A DNA stretch of 64,000 nucleotides from Lachnospiraceae bacterium. GTDB taxonomy: Bacteria; Bacillota; Clostridia; Lachnospirales; Lachnospiraceae. A program made the position numbers and the translations under genes. The stretch covers positions 296,932 to 360,931 of the forward strand of contig JAGAJL010000012.1 in NCBI GenBank assembly GCA_017626095.1. The letters run 5' to 3'. Every line of letters begins with the position of its first letter. Positions within the stretch are counted from its first letter, which is position 1. The notes beneath the pieces were generated by a model. The model saw only the letters and a program-made list of their open reading frames with translations. It was not told where the DNA came from and searched no databases. Below are positions 8,798 to 18,000 of the stretch, one piece after another.

Positions 8798-10132
8798 GTG
8801 GAGACACAAAAAACAGCTATCCGAGATGCCAAACAGCTTGGAATTCCCAAGATGCTTTTGTTAGGCTTGCAGCATATGTTTGCAATGTTTGGCGCAACAA
8901 TTTTAGTTCCGATTTTAGTTAATGGTTATTTCGAAGGCGAAGGGTTATCGATTCAGGTTACTTTATTCTGTGCCGGCGTGGGAACATTATTTTTTCATGT
9001 TTGCTCCAAGTTAAAGGTACCTGCATTTCTCGGTTCATCCTTCGCATTTTTAGGCGGTTTTGCTTCTGTGGCAGCATTAAATACCGGAAAATATGCAGAC
9101 ATGACAATGGGTGAAAAGTTACCCTATGCATGCGGAGGTATTGTTGTTGCAGGACTTTTATATGTCGTACTGGCGCTGATTATCAAAGCAGTCGGTATCA
9201 AGCGGGTTATGCGTTTCTTACCGCCTGTTGTGACCGGTCCGATGATTGTCTGTATCGGATTAAGCCTTGCTCCTTCTGCTATTTCCAATGCTTCCACCAA
9301 CTGGATTTTAGCATTGATTGCATTGGCAGTTGTTGTAGTGTTCAATATCTGGGGCAAAGGGATGTTGAGAATCCTTCCCATTCTTTTGGGCGTTGTGATT
9401 TCCTATATTGTAGCAATCATTTTTCAGGCAGTCGGCTTTACAAATCCCGACGGAAGTGCAATTTTAAACTTTTCCGGAGTTGCCAGTGCAAGTATCATCG
9501 GATTGCCGCCTTTCCAGCTTTGCAAATTTGATCTTACGGCGATTTTGGTAATGGCTCCGATTGCCATTGCTACCATGATGGAACATATTGGTGATGTTTC
9601 AGCGATTTCTGCTACCGTTGGCGAAAACTTCATTGAAGAACCGGGACTTCACCGTACCTTAATCGGAGATGGTATCGCAACAGCATTTGCAGGTATCATC
9701 GGCGGTCCTGCCAATACAACATACGGAGAAAATACAGGCGTTCTGGAATTATCTCATGTTTATGATCCTTCGGTTGTTCGCTTGGCAGCCATATACGCTA
9801 TTGTATTAAGTGCTTTCCCCAAGGTTGCTGAAATAATCGGTTCTCTTCCAGCTTCCATTATCGGTGGCATCAGTTTTATTCTATATGGAATGATTTCCGC
9901 TATCGGTGTTCGCAATGTTGTTGAAAACCATGTTGATTTTAAAAAGTCACGCAATCTGATTATTGCAGCGGTTATCATGGTTTGCGGTTTGGGATTTACA
10001 AACGGTATCACATTTATGATTGGTTCTACCAGTGTTACCCTGACATCTCTTTCTATCGCAGCAATTGCCGGAATTATCTTGAATGCTGTTCTGCCCGGTA
10101 AGGATTATGAATTTAAAACAAGTGAAACATAA
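8798..10132 (+). CDS. uraA: Uracil permease (NCS2 family)
   Basis: A 444-residue integral membrane nucleobase:cation symporter. GTG start with GGGAGGA 8 nt upstream. The many hydrophobic segments fit the 14-TM UraA fold. Family motifs: QHMFAMFGATILVPILVNGY near residue 25, the substrate-site helix MMEHIGDVSAISATVG near 262, and GGPANTTYGENTGVLEL near 300. The last is typical of uracil rather than xanthine or urate carriers. It imports uracil for pyrimidine salvage. Preceded by the 15-bp hairpin and followed by an intrinsic terminator, so probably monocistronic. Confidence 0.9.
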   Translation: METQKTAIRDAKQLGIPKMLLLGLQHMFAMFGATILVPILVNGYFEGEGLSIQVTLFCAGVGTLFFHVCSKLKVPAFLGSSFAFLGGFASVAALNTGKYADMTMGEKLPYACGGIVVAGLLYVVLALIIKAVGIKRVMRFLPPVVTGPMIVCIGLSLAPSAISNASTNWILALIALAVVVVFNIWGKGMLRILPILLGVVISYIVAIIFQAVGFTNPDGSAILNFSGVASASIIGLPPFQLCKFDLTAILVMAPIAIATMMEHIGDVSAISATVGENFIEEPGLHRTLIGDGIATAFAGIIGGPANTTYGENTGVLELSHVYDPSVVRLAAIYAIVLSAFPKVAEIIGSLPASIIGGISFILYGMISAIGVRNVVENHVDFKKSRNLIIAAVIMVCGLGFTNGITFMIGSTSVTLTSLSIAAIAGIILNAVLPGKDYEFKTSET

Positions 10133-10218
10133 TCGAAAAATAGTCGTATCAAAGAACAGAAAATAGAATTGGCAAATCAAATAACAATGCCAAATGAAAA
10201 GCAAAATAAACATGTTTC

Positions 10219-10253
10219 AAAAACGTTCCGAAGATTTTAATCGGGACGTTTTT
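10219..10253 (+). terminator. Terminator of uraA
   Basis: AAAAACGTTCC pairs imperfectly with GGGACGTTTTT, followed by more T. It lies 87 nt beyond the uraA stop. The rest of 10254-10401 is AT-rich with no recognised site. Confidence 0.8.
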
Positions 10254-10401
10254 GTTTTTGACAAAATATGATAGACTGTAATAGAAAATAAGTTATACAT
10301 TTTAAGCCTGACATCATAATCATCAGGAAAACGAAAGATTAAATGATAAATACTGTAAGGAAATATAAGGGGATAAGATAGAATAAGAGAAAGGATCCTA
10401 T

Positions 10402-10842
10402 ATGAAAGACAATAAGGGAAAAACAAAAGGAAAAGCAAATGTAACAGGGAAATCGAAAGAGCAGACAAAGGTGCAAACACACAAAAAGAAACCGGATTTT
10501 CCACTCCATTGGTATTATATGGCGACATCTGAAATCACGGTAGAAGATTTGAAGACTGCTGTTTCTTCAGATGATTATGACATCGAAATCTGGAAAGAAG
10601 CCGGTGTTTTGGAAGTCGGAATCGAAGAGAAAGCTTCTATGGACTTTGAGGCGTGTGAGCCGGATTTGAGAGACGAATACAGCAATCAGTTTTTAAAAGA
10701 CCACGAGGTAAAGGCGTTATTCTTTGTTACGCTTCCGCCCATTGCGTTTGAAAAATGTGAAAAAGTCATGCGAAAAATCATTTCTGCCAACGAAGGATTT
10801 TTCTGCGCCGACACAGACGATTTTACTCCCGTCATCGACTAG
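10402..10842 (+). CDS. Uncharacterised 146-residue protein with basic N-terminus
   Basis: ATG start after AAAGGA. Residues 1-35 are lysine-rich and low-complexity (KGKTKGKANVTGKSKEQTK). A compact acidic domain follows (HWYYMATSEITVEDLKTAVS to FTPVID) with predicted alternating strands and helices. There is no membrane segment or signal peptide, and I recognise no family. It is followed directly by the first long palindromic element, whose minus-strand copy points back toward this gene. Confidence 0.7.
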   Translation: MKDNKGKTKGKANVTGKSKEQTKVQTHKKKPDFPLHWYYMATSEITVEDLKTAVSSDDYDIEIWKEAGVLEVGIEEKASMDFEACEPDLRDEYSNQFLKDHEVKALFFVTLPPIAFEKCEKVMRKIISANEGFFCADTDDFTPVID

Positions 10843-10869
10843 CAGGGAAAAGGACGTTTGGAGACGGAC

Positions 10870-11095
10870 GTTAGCCGGGACTTGTATTCTCTCGAGTTTT
10901 GATTACGATATATAAGTTTATCTAAATATTTCGTGATGGTTTTTGGGCATCGGACGCACCGGTGCACCCGGACATCCATGTCCGACGTGCACCTTTCGCG
11001 ACATCCATGTCGCGAATTGCTGAAATGAAACGAAATATTAAGATAAACTAATATATCTGCATAAAAAACTCTCAAGAATACAAGTCCCAGCCAAC
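10870..11095 (-). repeat. Long palindromic element, copy 1 (subtype alpha, minus strand)
   Basis: 226 bp. The ends GTTAGCCGGGACTTGTATTC and GAATACAAGTCCCAGCCAAC pair, and pairing continues inward through AAGTTTATCTAAATATTTCG and CGAAATATTAAGATAAACTA. Read on the minus strand, the core holds TTCGCGACATGGATGTCGCG (hairpin, loop ATGGAT) and a nested stem GGTGCAC / GTGCACC enclosing GGACATGGATGTCC. Core orientation defines the strand. No transposase or convincing protein is encoded. Confidence 0.85.
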
Positions 11096-11308
11096 TGTAT
11101 GTTCCAATCTCAATGGAGTGTTACGCGTTTTGAGCTCTTGCAATCCTAAAAACAGTTGAAATACGTGCTGATTGAACTGCTTTCGCCTGTTTTGCAGATT
11201 GCATGAAAAGTAGCATCTTTTAACTCTGAGATCATCTATATGTAATATTCTGCTTTATGGAAATGGAATTGATGGCAGCAGTAATAATGTATACTGCCGA
11301 TTCACTAA
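11096..11308. other. Spacer between palindromic elements 1 and 2
   Basis: 213 bp between two outward-pointing elements. No gene, terminator or clear promoter is recognised, and it shares no obvious similarity with the equivalent spacer at 49896-50225. If the elements are transcribed, both would start from here. Confidence 0.5.
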
Positions 11309-11536
11309 GTTGCGGGAAGATATTGTATTTTACCACTATTTGGCGGAAGTTCATTAGTTTATCTTAATATTCCGACAAAGTATCAGCACTTCGTGACATG
11401 GATGTCACGAAAGGCGCATCTAAGGCAGGATGCCGCATATGCGCCGTGTGCGTCCGGTTATTAAGACATTGCTCGGAATATTTAGATAAACTTATGAACG
11501 AACGCATAGTGGAAAAATACAATATCTTCCCGCAAC
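11309..11536 (+). repeat. Long palindromic element, copy 2 (subtype beta, plus strand)
   Basis: 228 bp. End arms GTTGCGGGAAGATATTGTAT and ATACAATATCTTCCCGCAAC pair. Inner arms are TTAGTTTATCTTAATATTCC and GGAATATTTAGATAAACTTA. The core has TTCGTGACATGGATGTCACG (same hairpin as copy 1 with C-G swapped to T-A) and GGCGCAT / ATGCGCC around GGCAGGATGCC. It ends 82 nt before addB. It also contains a 52-codon open frame (ATG 11398 to TGA 11556) that copy 4 does not keep. Confidence 0.85.
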
Positions 11537-11578
11537 GACAGCAATGGCAGCGATGACAGCAATGGCAGCGATGACAGC
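11537..11578 (+). repeat. 18-bp tandem repeat before addB
   Basis: GACAGCAATGGCAGCGAT occurs twice exactly (11537-11554 and 11555-11572) and is followed by a partial third unit GACAGC. It sits between element copy 2 and the addB ribosome site. Confidence 0.85.
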
Positions 11579-11618
11579 GGTGGACAAAAACAGGAAAGAC
11601 AGTAAAAGGAAAGTTGAT

Positions 11619-14600
11619 ATGTCACTTCAGTTTTATATTGGTGCCTCCGGCACCGGAAAAAGTACAACTGTATATAAAGAAGTGTTAAAGCGTGCGAAAC
11701 AAGAGCCTTTCAGACGCTTTTTTGTCATTGTTCCGGACCAGTTTACCATGCAGACCCAGAAGGTGCTCTGCCATCTGTCCGAGCATGGCGGAATCTTAAA
11801 TGTGGAAGTATTGAGCTTCGGCCGACTGGCACATCGAATCTTTGAAGAACTTGGATTTGAGAGCCTGCCGAAACTGGATGATACCGGCAAAAATCTGATT
11901 CTTCGCAAAGTGGCTGCAGATTGTGACAAGCAGTTGTCGGTGGTTGGTGCCAATATGAAGAAAGTCGGATATATTGCACAGGTGAAATCCATGATTTCGG
12001 AATTTGCACAGTATGGAATATCACCGGATGATCTGACAAAATTTTGTGAGCAGACAAAAGAAAAAGGAAATCTTAGCGCCAAGCTGTCGGATTTGCAGAT
12101 TTTATACAGAGGGTACAAAAAATATATTGCGGATAAATTTATCACAACCGAGGAAAGCATGGATGTGTTGGTGAAAAATTTGCATCGGTCAGCTTTGGTT
12201 CGGGACAGTGTTGTTGTGTTTGACGGTTTTACCGGTTTTACGCCCATACAGGAGCGTTTGCTGCAGGAAATGATGCTTCTTTGCAGTCAGGTGATTGTGA
12301 CGCTGTTGGGTGATACAAAAGAGGACCTGGCTGACGGTGATATCACGCAGAGCATGTATTATCTGACGGCGAAAGCCTATCGGAGATTGTGTAAGCTTGC
12401 CGCCGATCAAAATACGGAACGAGACGAGGATGTCGTTTTGACAAAAAGACCGGCTGTGCGGTTTGAAAATCGGCCTGGACTTGCTCATTTAGAGCAAAAT
12501 CTGTTTCGTCAGCATCTTAATCCAAAGGTTTCCTGCAAAGAACAGATTTCACTGATTCGCTGTACAAATCCCAAGACTGAGATTGACTGGGTGTGTCTGA
12601 ACATCCGGCGCTTAATACGGGAGAGGGGGTATTGTTATCGTGATTTTGCCGTTATAACGGGTGATTTAGAAGCCTATGGTCAAATACTTAGGGAAAGCTT
12701 TGCAGAGCAGAAAATTCCCCTCTTTCTGGATCAGAATAAAAGTCTGTTATTCCATCCGTTGATGGTATTTTTGTTGGGCATTATAAAAGTTCTGACAACG
12801 GATTTTTCTTATGATGCCGTTATGGAGCTTTTGCGTGTCGGATATTTTAATCTGCAAGAAGAGCAGATTGACTTATTTGAGACTTTTATCTCAAGCCGTG
12901 GAATACGAGGAAAAAGAAAATACCAGACTTCTTTTTGCGAGATGAGAAACAGAGAAAACGAAAAAAATGGGTTAGAAAATCCTGAAGAAGCGGCGGAAGC
13001 GGTTCGTAAAGAACTGATATCCTGTCTGCAGCCGTTTTTAAATATGACAGATAAAAACGCCAGAAACTATACCCGGTTGCTGTATGACATTTGTGTCAGA
13101 TTGAATTTAGAAGAAAAACTGCAGAAGCAGGCAGATGATTTTTTGACAAAAAACATGCCGGCACGTGCAAAAGAGTACGAACAGGTATATGGTGCCGTAA
13201 TGACTTTGTTTGATCAGATTTATGCCTTATTGGATGAGGAAATGGCACTGGATGAATACGGAGAGATTTTAAAGGCCGGATTTGCGGAGCTGAAAGTCGG
13301 AAGTATTCCGCAGAGTGTGGATCAGGTGATTGCCGGCGATTTGGAGCGTACGCGTTTAAAACCAATCAAGGTGTTATTTGTTGTTGGGGTAAATGACGGG
13401 ATTATTCCCGGACATGGTTCGAGCGGAGGCATTTTGTCGGATTTAGAGAGAACCCTTCTGACAGATCTGGGTGCGGAGCTTGCACCGACACCACGTCAGA
13501 AAAGCTTTGAGGAAAGACTGTATCTTTATATGAATATGACGCAACCGTCAGAAAACCTGATCCTTTCTTTTTCGGAGGTTGATGAAGGCGGTAATCAATT
13601 ACGGCCATCTTATTTGATACATACCGTTTCCAAATTGTTTTCCGATTTGGAGGTTATGACCGTTACCGATGCGGATATGCTCGGGGCGGTGGAGAGTGAG
13701 GAAAGCGGATTAAAGCTTTTGTCGCGCCTGATGCGGGAGTATGTTTCCGGCATTGTTTTTCGTGATTCCAAAGAATGGGAAAAGCTTCTTTGCCTTGCCA
13801 AAATTTATAAAGATCAGGAGATTTTTGAAAAGCTTTTAGACTCTGCTTTTTTTCAATACCGGGGTGGAAAGCTTTCGCAAGGTGTTGCAAAAGCACTGTT
13901 TGGAGAAAAGCTGTATACCAGTGTCAGCCGGCTGGAAACATTCAGTGCCTGTGCATATGAGCACTTTTTGAAATATGGTCTGAAGCTCAAAGAGGAGGAG
14001 ACGTTTGATTTTTCACTGACGGATTTGGGTAATTTATATCATGATACACTTTATCAGTTTGGTAATTATCTTAGCGTAAAGGGATATGACTGGAATTCGT
14101 ATAAAAAAGAAGAGGCAGATGCCTTTGTTGATGATGCGGTGGAACGATTTGCAAAGGAATACCGAAATACGGTTTTGCTGGATACGGCACGTAATGAGGC
14201 ATTGAAAGAGAGAACCAAGGATATTTTAAAGACAACGTTAGACAGTCTTTCTTATCAATTAGGAAAGGGTGATTTTGTTCCGGCAGATTATGAGCTAAAG
14301 TTTCAATATATGGAGAATCCCAGGCTTTACGGAAGCATCGATCGTCTGGATATTGCGCAGGATAAGAATGGAATTTATGTGAAGATTTTGGATTATAAAT
14401 CGGGAAAACACAGCTTTGATATTGCGCGTTTGTATCATGGGCTGGATTTACAGCTGTCAGTTTATATGAATGGCGCTGTTGCCGCATGGCAAAAAAAGAA
14501 TCCGGATAAAAAGGTCATTCCTTGTGCCTGCTTTTTTTATGAAATTGCAGACCCCATGCCGGTTGGAGATACGACAGAAAATCCACTGGAACGAAGGGAA

Positions 14601-15047
14601 AGAATTCACAAAGAACTTCGGGTGCAGGGCTTGATCCTGGAGAATGACGAAGTACTGAAACATCTGGATTCAACACAGGAAACCGAATCATCGGTGATTC
14701 CGGTAAAATATAAGAAAAACGGAGAACTGGCAAGTGCTTCGCAAACAGCAACTGCAGAACAGTTTGAATTGATTCGCCAATTTACGGATGCGAAGGTGAG
14801 AAAAATCGGACAGGATATCCTGAATGGAAAAATCGATATCAATCCGGTCATGGAGCAGTCTGCGCAGAGCAGTTGTCAGTATTGTGCTTATAAAGGTATA
14901 TGCGGATTTGATAAAAAACTCCCCGGTTATAAAGAGCGCGAGATGCTTCTTAAGGGTGATCAGGTATATGAAGAAATAAAAAAGGAGCTGACTGAGGATG
15001 GAATTTACGACAGATCAGAAAAAGGTCATAACGATTCGAAATCATAA
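11619..15047 (+). CDS. addB: AddB subunit of the AddAB helicase-nuclease
   Basis: 1142 residues. ATG 11619 is chosen over an upstream in-frame ATG (11544) because AAAGGAAAG lies 5 nt ahead and the protein then begins MSLQFYIGASGTGKSTT, with the Walker A motif at residues 8-15 as in AddB. The C-terminal RecB-type nuclease domain shows GSIDRLD and VKILDYKSGK. Cysteines in FSACAYEHF (about 776) and SSCQYCAYKGICGFD (about 1085-1094) are the four-Cys iron-sulfur staple of AddB. With AddA it processes double-strand breaks for RecA loading. addA starts 50 bases before its stop, so the two are coupled. Confidence 0.95.
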   Translation: MSLQFYIGASGTGKSTTVYKEVLKRAKQEPFRRFFVIVPDQFTMQTQKVLCHLSEHGGILNVEVLSFGRLAHRIFEELGFESLPKLDDTGKNLILRKVAADCDKQLSVVGANMKKVGYIAQVKSMISEFAQYGISPDDLTKFCEQTKEKGNLSAKLSDLQILYRGYKKYIADKFITTEESMDVLVKNLHRSALVRDSVVVFDGFTGFTPIQERLLQEMMLLCSQVIVTLLGDTKEDLADGDITQSMYYLTAKAYRRLCKLAADQNTERDEDVVLTKRPAVRFENRPGLAHLEQNLFRQHLNPKVSCKEQISLIRCTNPKTEIDWVCLNIRRLIRERGYCYRDFAVITGDLEAYGQILRESFAEQKIPLFLDQNKSLLFHPLMVFLLGIIKVLTTDFSYDAVMELLRVGYFNLQEEQIDLFETFISSRGIRGKRKYQTSFCEMRNRENEKNGLENPEEAAEAVRKELISCLQPFLNMTDKNARNYTRLLYDICVRLNLEEKLQKQADDFLTKNMPARAKEYEQVYGAVMTLFDQIYALLDEEMALDEYGEILKAGFAELKVGSIPQSVDQVIAGDLERTRLKPIKVLFVVGVNDGIIPGHGSSGGILSDLERTLLTDLGAELAPTPRQKSFEERLYLYMNMTQPSENLILSFSEVDEGGNQLRPSYLIHTVSKLFSDLEVMTVTDADMLGAVESEESGLKLLSRLMREYVSGIVFRDSKEWEKLLCLAKIYKDQEIFEKLLDSAFFQYRGGKLSQGVAKALFGEKLYTSVSRLETFSACAYEHFLKYGLKLKEEETFDFSLTDLGNLYHDTLYQFGNYLSVKGYDWNSYKKEEADAFVDDAVERFAKEYRNTVLLDTARNEALKERTKDILKTTLDSLSYQLGKGDFVPADYELKFQYMENPRLYGSIDRLDIAQDKNGIYVKILDYKSGKHSFDIARLYHGLDLQLSVYMNGAVAAWQKKNPDKKVIPCACFFYEIADPMPVGDTTENPLERRERIHKELRVQGLILENDEVLKHLDSTQETESSVIPVKYKKNGELASASQTATAEQFELIRQFTDAKVRKIGQDILNGKIDINPVMEQSAQSSCQYCAYKGICGFDKKLPGYKEREMLLKGDQVYEEIKKELTEDGIYDRSEKGHNDSKS

Positions 15048-18000
15048 TGTATTGGTTTCCGCAGCAGCCGGTTCCGGAAAAACGGCTGTTTTAGTCGAGC
15101 GCATTTTGGGACTTGTGACCGATAAAGAACATCCGGTGGATATAGACCGGCTATTAGTGGTAACTTTTACCAACGCTGCGGCTGCAGAGATGCGTGAACG
15201 TATTCACCGGGCTATTTTAGAACGTTTAGAAAAGGACCCGGAGGATATTTTTTTGCAGCGCCAGTCCATCTTGATTAACCATGCCATGATTACCACCATC
15301 GACAGCTTCTGTCGTTATATTTTGATGAATCATTTTCAGGAAATTGATTTGGATCCGGGCTTTTCCATCGGTGATCCCGGCAGGATGAAGTGGATGCAGA
15401 AAAAGGCTTTGGAAAAGACCATAGAAGATGCATATGCAAAAAAGGAACCGGATTTTCTGAATTTAGCGAATGCATTTTCTGTCAAAGGACGGGATTCGCA
15501 GCTTGAGGAAATGGTCAATCAGATTTATGCATTTGTCATGAGTCAGCCATATCCGGAAAAATGGCTAAATCAGACCCTTTTTGATTATGAATGCAAGGAT
15601 TATGGTGAGTTTTTAAACAGTGCTTTTTTTCGGGCCATGTTAAAAGAAGTGCGTTTTGAAATCAAAGGACTGCTTGATTATTATGACCGTATGCTTTCTT
15701 TATGCGAAAGCGGTGGCGGACCGGAGTCTTATCTTCCGGTTTTGACCAAAGAATCGAAAATGCTTGAAAAATTAGCTGATGCTAAGGATTATGAAAGCCT
15801 GTGTCAGGAAATTCATGAAATGGAATTTTTCAGACTTCCTGCCGCAAAAAAAGACAGTTGTGACGATGCAATCAAAAATCAGGTGCAGGCGCTACGTACA
15901 ACGGTAAAGGAGCGAATCAAAAAACTGCAGGAAAATTTCTTTTATGAATCCGGACCGGATCTTTTCGAGGATATGCAAAAGGCGGGAGGATTGTTAAAAC
16001 CGTTAATCAGACTGACCTTATCTTTTATAGAGCAGTTTGCAATGGATAAACGAAAAGAAAATATCATTGACTTTTCGGACATGGAGCATTATGCACTTCA
16101 GATTTTGGTAGATGAAGACAATCAACCGACAAAGACAGCGCTCTGGTATCAAAACTATTTTGAGGCTGTTATGATTGATGAATATCAGGATAGCAATGAT
16201 GTACAGGAATTGCTTCTTTCCGTAGTTTCCCGCGAACGGGATGAAATGCCCAACCGTTTTATGGTTGGGGACATGAAACAGAGTATTTACCGTTTCCGTA
16301 TGGCAAGACCGGAGATTTTTATGGAAAAGTACAGCCGATACGCCGAAAATGAGGCGCCGGGCTGTGCCCGAATCGATTTAAAACAAAATTTCAGAAGCAG
16401 ACAGACGGTACTTGCGCTGGTAAATGATGTCTTTTATCCTCTCATGCATCAGGATGTGGGCGGCGTGGAATATGATGAAGCTGCTGCTTTGTATCCGGGA
16501 GCGGTTTATCCAGAGGACGAGGAAAAAACAGATGCTTATCGTGCGGAACTTTTGTTATTTGAACAAAACGGTGAAAACGGAGAAAAGGCTGAGATGAAGG
16601 CAGCTGAGGGTGAGGCTGTCATGATTGCGCAGAGAATTAAACATCTGATGAAAGAGACGCAGGTAACGGATAAAGAAACCGGAAAACTGCGCCTGGTGAA
16701 ATATGACGATATTGTCATATTGACCCGTTCCATTGGGACTTTGGAAAATAAGCTTCAGGAAGTCTTGAAACGCGAAGGAATTCCGACGGTTGTCCCGAGT
16801 AAGACCGGTTATTTTTCCGCAGTGGAAATCCGGGTTTTGTTGCAATATCTGGAAATTTGTGTTAATCCTTACCGGGATATCCCTCTGGCAGCAGTTTTAA
16901 AATCTCCTCTGTATGGATTTAGTGACGAAGAGATGGCAGAAATTGCACTGATTCAGTCGGAAGATGAAAAAGAACTGTCCTTTTATGAGAAATTGAAACG
17001 CTGTGACAATGGAAAGGCAAAGGCGTTTCTTGATGAACTTACAGGGATGCGTATGCTTGCAAAAACAGAAACGGTGCATGATTTTTTATACACATTTATC
17101 AGAAAGCACCGCTATCTCGATTACGTTTCTGCCCTTCCGGCAGGTGGTAGCCGGCGCGAGACCGTTGAAATGCTTCTTACTCAGGCAAAGACCTATGAAC
17201 AGAGTCGGATGCATGGCTTATTTGGGTTTCTGCAATATATGAAACAGTTGGAAAAATATGAAATCGACTATGGGAATGGTGGAGAGGATCATGCAAATGC
17301 GGTTCGTATCATGACTATCCATAAGTCGAAAGGGCTGGAATTTCCGGTGTGTTTTGTATCGGGACTGGCAAAACGCTTTAACCGTAGAGACATCAACGGT
17401 TCCCTATTGTTGCATACAGATCTGGGTATCGGAATAGAATACCGTAATTATCAGGACAAATTCCGAAGAAATACCATTAAGCAAAAGTGGATTGCCAGAC
17501 AGCAATTGGTTGACAGTATGGGAGAGGAACTTCGAGTCCTTTATGTTGCTCTGACCAGGGCAAAGGAAAAATGCATTTTAACAGGTACGGTTTCCGATTA
17601 TGAAAAGACCTTAGAAGCGTGTGCTCAGATGGTTGGAGATGAAAGTCATAAAGCAGTATCGGTCCGCAAACTGGATGGACAGCTGATTTTGGAATGCAAT
17701 CATTATTTGAAATTGATTTTTTATGTGATGGCTTTGTACCGGGATCAGCCGGAGAAACTGTTTGAGGTTACCCTTTTTCATGAAGATGATTTACAGCTAA
17801 ATCAGGCCCGACAGTTTTTGGAAGACAGAATGAAAAAAGATGTTTTCTTAAAAACTCTGAAAGCAGCAGATGAGACAAAGAGCCGGGAACTTTCCCGGGT
17901 AATTCATGCTGCCTATCCGCATCCGGAACTGGAAGGTTTATATAATAAGACCAGTGTCTCGGAATTAAAGCATGCTGCTTTGCATGAAGATGAACAGACT

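Noticed and set aside
10839-11075. 78-residue protein on the minus strand
   Set aside because: It lies across palindromic element copy 1; the other alpha copy does not preserve it and there is no ribosome site.
10870-11536. Integron attC-like sites (GTT...AAC ends)
   Set aside because: The ends read GTT...AAC outward, opposite to attC, the elements are far longer, and there is no integrase.
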